DNA of 10,236 bases, from positions 1 to 10,236 of the forward strand of contig CALGHA010000140.1 of NCBI GenBank assembly GCA_937915835.1. Direction: 5' to 3'. Position numbers and translations under genes: made by a program. The notes beneath the pieces are model-generated. The model saw nothing but the letters and a program-made list of their open reading frames with translations. It made no database searches and was not told the DNA's origin. Position 1 is the first letter of the stretch. Each line of letters begins with the position of its first letter. This document shows, piece after piece, positions 8,086-10,236 of this stretch. The DNA comes from an uncultured Fretibacterium sp. GTDB lineage: Bacteria; Synergistota; Synergistia; Synergistales; Aminobacteriaceae.

Positions 8086-8534
8086 AACCAAGCCTCCCAT
8101 AAACTTCCAGACGGAAGACGAACTTCAAGGAATAACGTAAACGCACAATAAACGAGAATAAAGATTGCGAGTTCAGCTAAAATTATCTGCCAAATTTTTA
8201 CGCGTAAGAATAATAAACTTGCTGTCATGAAAATTATGCTTGATACATAAAATCCCAAGTAAGGCATAACAGCGAGATAAATTATTATCATTCCAAGCAA
8301 AACGAAGAATTGAGACGGCAAAAACTCTTTGAAGTCCTCAAGTCCGCTCGTAACTCCTTCACGAATTGCCGAACGTATCATATTGAAGACGTGTAAAGTT
8401 GTCAGAGCCGCTAAAAGAGCATTCACGCATAACGGGTAAATTTGGGCCGCTTTCGGTAATTGCAAGGTCATGTAGAGAAAGAACGCGCATACAGCATACA
8501 TCGCAAGACATACGCCAATATCAGTTTTCTTCAT
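8082..8534 (-). CDS. tctB: Tripartite tricarboxylate transporter, small permease TctB
   Basis: Small membrane subunit that partners TctA. Its 150 residues and four to five hydrophobic segments (about 6-24, 33-52, 74-92, 95-110 and 115-136) fit the family. Visible family features are the QIYPLCVNALLAALTTL segment after the first membrane span and the C-terminal FLEVRLPSGSL, which resembles the usual proline/glycine-containing TctB end. ATG is at 8534 with AGGAG about 9 bases upstream. The gene starts 15 bases after the unknown membrane-anchored protein and overlaps tctA by four bases, so it is surely co-transcribed and coupled with both. TctB sequences are poorly conserved, so the name rests partly on the adjacent tctA. 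Confidence 0.88.
   Translation of the reverse strand: MKKTDIGVCLAMYAVCAFFLYMTLQLPKAAQIYPLCVNALLAALTTLHVFNMIRSAIREGVTSGLEDFKEFLPSQFFVLLGMIIIYLAVMPYLGFYVSSIIFMTASLLFLRVKIWQIILAELAIFILVYCAFTLFLEVRLPSGSLWEAWL
8093..8098 (-). promoter_or_regulatory. Ribosome binding site that fixes the tctA start
   Basis: GGGAGG on the minus strand lies 7 bases before ATG 8085 and inside the end of tctB. It overlaps the codons just after the alternative ATG at 8100, for which no Shine-Dalgarno sequence is evident. This favours the shorter TctA. Confidence 0.75.
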
Positions 8535-8549
8535 GATGAACAGCTCCTC

Positions 8550-9590
8550 TTACAAGAAGAAATAACGCAGAACGAGTAACAGGCCAATTAAAGCAATTCC
8601 CAGAACTCCGAAGAAAATTATATCTCCGAAGAATGAAAGACTTGCTCCCTCCTGTTTTTGTTGCTGCGGATTTTCCTTAATCTTAATCTTTATGTCCTTA
8701 GTGATGCTGATTGCGCCCCTGATTTCATCGCTGATTTTCACGTACAAAAACTTTTTCCCGGCCGTCTCTTTAATCTCATTAACTGGGAATAAAGGCTCAA
8801 TGTTATTCTCATCAAGATATTTCTTCACCAGCGCGCTCGTTCCGTCGCCTTCAATTTTCACGCCGATAATATCTCCCGGAGTAATCTCGGATGAGGCCTT
8901 CCCTCTTACAGGATCCACAAGAGGAGTACACATTATGATTGTTCCCTCAAAAGTGCCGTCTTTATTAGCCTCCTGTTTTTCTTTTTCTTCCTGCTCAGCT
9001 TTCTCACGTTCGGCTTTTTCTCGGTCTCGTCGGGCTTGTTCTTCTGGAGACGGCGGAAGAGGTTTCACGACTTTTGCCCGTTCAAGTTCAGGACGTTGAA
9101 TAGGCTCGGCTTCAGACGCGGCAGAAAATACACATCCCGTAATATTCTCAAAACTCCGGCGAATTATACTCTCAAGCTGTCGGATTTTTGCCTTTGTGTA
9201 ATTCTCAAAGAGTTTGCGTTTTTCTTCAGCCGTCAAAATTTCCTTCAATTGAGCCTGTAACTTTTCGCCCCAATCTTTATCAAGAGGCCCGGTCTGCGGA
9301 AGTCTCTTCACGAAATTTCGCCAGTCCTTAGTCGGTTCAATCATCGTCCCGCCGGTCGCAAAAGGTTTAGCCAGCCAGAAAACTTGAAAGACTGTTTTAC
9401 CCGTTTTTCCCTCGAAGATTACGCAGAAGCCTCCGCCCATATCTCCGCGACTTGGAATGAACGTAGATTTCAACGCGAGAAATTCGGGGTCAGCTTTCTT
9501 CGGCGGTTCGGGAGCAGGTTCAGGCTCAGGACGTTTCTCTGTTGCGGCGGCAATATCTCTTACATCAACTATTAATTTTTCTTCAGGCAT
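8550..9590 (-). CDS. Unknown protein, Glu/Lys coiled coil, C-terminal membrane anchor
   Basis: I do not recognise a firm family. The 346 residues divide into: an acidic, proline-rich N-terminus (about 18-35, alternating Pro-Glu); a first region about 36-155 with GDMGGGFCVIFEGKTGKTVFQ and an amphipathic stretch at 105-148; a highly charged Glu/Lys/Arg segment at 182-210, probably helical; a compact domain about 213-305 (GTIIMCTPLVDPV, ITPGDIIGVKIEG, LYVKISDEI) that looks like a small beta-rich module, possibly DUF4899-like; and one membrane segment at 320-346. There is no signal peptide, so it is probably tail-anchored with the bulk in the cytoplasm. ATG at 9590 has only a weak Shine-Dalgarno (AGAGAA), and an in-frame stop lies just upstream. 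It lies between the zinc-ribbon gene and tctB with short gaps, which ties it to the transporter. It is not TctC, despite similar length. Confidence 0.85.
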   Translation of the reverse strand: MPEEKLIVDVRDIAAATEKRPEPEPAPEPPKKADPEFLALKSTFIPSRGDMGGGFCVIFEGKTGKTVFQVFWLAKPFATGGTMIEPTKDWRNFVKRLPQTGPLDKDWGEKLQAQLKEILTAEEKRKLFENYTKAKIRQLESIIRRSFENITGCVFSAASEAEPIQRPELERAKVVKPLPPSPEEQARRDREKAEREKAEQEEKEKQEANKDGTFEGTIIMCTPLVDPVRGKASSEITPGDIIGVKIEGDGTSALVKKYLDENNIEPLFPVNEIKETAGKKFLYVKISDEIRGAISITKDIKIKIKENPQQQKQEGASLSFFGDIIFFGVLGIALIGLLLVLRYFFL

Positions 9591-9619
9591 GATTGTTATT
9601 CTCTAATCTATAAATTTCT

Positions 9620-9784
9620 CTATCTTGCTGAGTAACTTTTTGAGCTCCAGGATTTTCCGCGCGGAATTTCTCCTGAGATTAACTCGAGAGCTTTACTGCG
9701 ACATTCGGGGCATCTTCGTGTTGTTGATGATGAGGGGTCAAGTTCAAATTCTTTCTTGCACTCTAAACATCTGAATTTAGCCAT
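9620..9784 (-). CDS. Small zinc-ribbon protein (54 residues)
   Basis: A short gene. The protein begins MAKFRCLECKKEFEL and carries two knuckles, Cys6-x2-Cys9 and Cys25-x2-Cys28, spaced as in zinc ribbons and likely binding one zinc ion. The C-terminal tail is rich in Ser and basic residues (GKSWSSKSYSAR). GGAGG lies 13 bases upstream of the ATG at 9784, a somewhat long spacing, and a strong promoter lies further up. It ends at TAG 9620, 29 bases before the 346-residue protein, and so is the first gene of operon 2. Such proteins resemble FmdB-like or rubredoxin-like zinc ribbons, but I assign no function; DNA, RNA or protein binding are all possible. The codon pattern, paired cysteines and position make it real rather than chance. 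Confidence 0.82.
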   Translation of the reverse strand: MAKFRCLECKKEFELDPSSSTTRRCPECRSKALELISGEIPRGKSWSSKSYSAR

Positions 9785-9822
9785 AGTGATTTTAATTCCT
9801 CCATGAAAAGTTAATAGATTGG

Positions 9823-9852
9823 ATTATAGCCCGTAAAATCTTTCTATGTAAA
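9823..9852 (-). promoter_or_regulatory. Sigma-70-type promoter for the zinc-ribbon/tct operon
   Basis: On the minus strand TTTACA (9847-9852) and a perfect TATAAT (9823-9828) are separated by 18 bases, about 38 bases before the zinc-ribbon ATG. This is the best promoter match in the window. Confidence 0.75.
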
Positions 9853-9960
9853 CAGTCAATATGATTATATGTGAAATCCGTCAATAATTTCCTCGTGAAA
9901 AAATTAGTGAGTGAGTTATACTCGTAAAATCTTCCTGAAATATTTTGTAGCGTAAAATTT
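9832..9960. repeat. Three imperfect copies of CGTAAAATCTT
   Basis: CGTAAAATCTT is exact at 9832-9842 and 9923-9933; a third, degenerate copy (CGTAAAATTTT) starts at 9951. The first two are also preceded by TTATA (9824-9828 and 9916-9920), so the shared unit is about 18 bases with small differences, 91 bases apart. The first copy lies in the spacer of the operon 2 promoter. They could be regulator sites or chance similarity in AT-rich DNA. Confidence 0.4.
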
Positions 9961-10000
9961 TTTGTGTGAGAGTGAAAAATTAGAAAAAGTTACGCAATTT

Positions 10001-10029
10001 TTTTCATGTAAAATTAATTATAATATACA
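10001..10029 (+). promoter_or_regulatory. Candidate promoter for the secreted protein gene
   Basis: TTTTCA (10001-10006), a 17-base spacer and TATACA (10024-10029) form a plausible pair about 55 bases before the TTG start. An overlapping perfect TATAAT at 10019-10024 has no good -35 at the usual distance. The DNA is very AT-rich, so chance matches are likely. Confidence 0.45.
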
Positions 10030-10083
10030 CAACTTCACAATTTTATTTACCAGCAAAAAATTTTTATCGGGAGGCAGTTTATC

Positions 10084-10236
10084 TTGAAGCTGAAGAAAAT
10101 TCTTGCAACTCTTTTTATGACGTTATTATTAATCTCGTCAGCTTATGCTTCGGATATATACAATTCGGAGCCTAAATTCGCGCCGTATTCTGCCGGTTCA
10201 GTAAAAAGCAGTGTCCTCAATGAAGCACTTGAAGAG
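10084..10236 (+). CDS. Secreted protein with signal peptide, 5' part only
   Basis: Fifty-one codons are visible before the window ends. The start is TTG at 10084, with GGGAGG (10069-10074) 9 bases upstream. The first 22 residues form a classical signal peptide: basic KLKK, a hydrophobic core of about 13 residues, then SSAYA followed by SD, fitting signal peptidase I cleavage after Ala22. The internal ATG at codon 12 would remove the basic part of the signal and has no comparable ribosome site. The mature start (YNSEPKFAPYSAGSV, then LNEALEE) faintly recalls the leader of extracellular CAP/SCP-like domain proteins, but too little is present to name the family. It diverges from operon 2 and is probably regulated separately. 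Confidence 0.8.
   Translation, partial: MKLKKILATLFMTLLLISSAYASDIYNSEPKFAPYSAGSVKSSVLNEALEE

Larger units (their letters stand above)
9785..10083. other. Divergent AT-rich intergenic region
   Basis: 299 bases without a gene between two diverging transcripts. It holds a promoter for operon 2, a weaker candidate promoter for the secreted protein, and a short imperfect repeat. I see no tRNA, no riboswitch-like structure and no strong hairpin. Confidence 0.8.

Noticed and set aside
8086..8100. Five extra N-terminal residues on TctA from ATG 8100
   Set aside because: The ribosome binding site GGGAGG lies within this stretch and points to ATG 8085, which also forms an ATGA overlap with the tctB stop.
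8692..9099. A 135-codon open frame on the plus strand
   Set aside because: It lies wholly antisense to the 346-residue gene, has low-complexity Ser/Phe-rich composition produced by the opposite Glu/Lys codons, and shows no ribosome binding site or family resemblance.
8550..9590. The 346-residue protein as the missing TctC binding protein
   Set aside because: The length is similar, but there is no N-terminal signal peptide, the N-terminus is acidic and proline-rich, and the only membrane segment is at the C-terminus.
9785..10083. CRISPR array, tRNA or mobile element ends in the intergenic region
   Set aside because: The repeats are too few, short and irregular for CRISPR, no cloverleaf could be drawn, and no terminal inverted repeats or transposase remnants were seen.

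Overview
The window looks like a chromosomal stretch of a host-associated anaerobic bacterium with AT-leaning DNA. The ankyrin repeats, the TctA/TctB-type transporter and the overall gene style are most reminiscent of gut Synergistales (Synergistota). That placement rests on family resemblance read by eye, not on a search, and a Firmicutes-like origin for the sugar genes is also possible. Almost everything is on the minus strand, in two operons read right to left. A third, divergent gene begins at the right edge.

Operon 1 (6519 down to 1) is a sugar-use operon in the order galT (class II galactose-1-phosphate uridylyltransferase), a DUF4432-type aldose epimerase-like gene, a GH1 6-phospho-beta-glucosidase with a long C-terminal ankyrin-repeat extension, and a beta-glucoside PTS permease EIIBCA. 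The permease runs off the left edge within its EIIA domain. Junctions are tight (a 1-base stop/start overlap, then 12 and 39 bases) and each gene has a Shine-Dalgarno sequence. The logic is: EIIBCA imports and phosphorylates a beta-glucoside, the GH1 enzyme cleaves the 6-phospho-glycoside in the cytoplasm, and the epimerase-like protein and GalT handle released sugars, possibly galactose derivatives. No galactokinase, galE, transcription factor or antiterminator is visible.

Operon 2 (9852 down to 6540) holds a 54-residue two-CxxC zinc-ribbon protein not previously delimited, a 346-residue unknown protein with one C-terminal membrane anchor, tctB and tctA. It ends in a clear intrinsic terminator at 6540-6578. 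The two membrane subunits of a tripartite tricarboxylate transporter are present but the periplasmic binding protein TctC is absent from the window.

The 299-base region 9785-10083 is an AT-rich divergent promoter region with a good sigma-70-type promoter for operon 2 and a short imperfect repeat. A secreted protein with a TTG start and a signal peptide begins at 10084 on the plus strand and leaves the window after 51 codons.

The most unusual item is the fusion of a complete cytoplasmic GH1 phospho-glycosidase to eight ankyrin repeats. These repeats form two near-identical blocks of about 393 bases, which indicates an in-gene tandem duplication.
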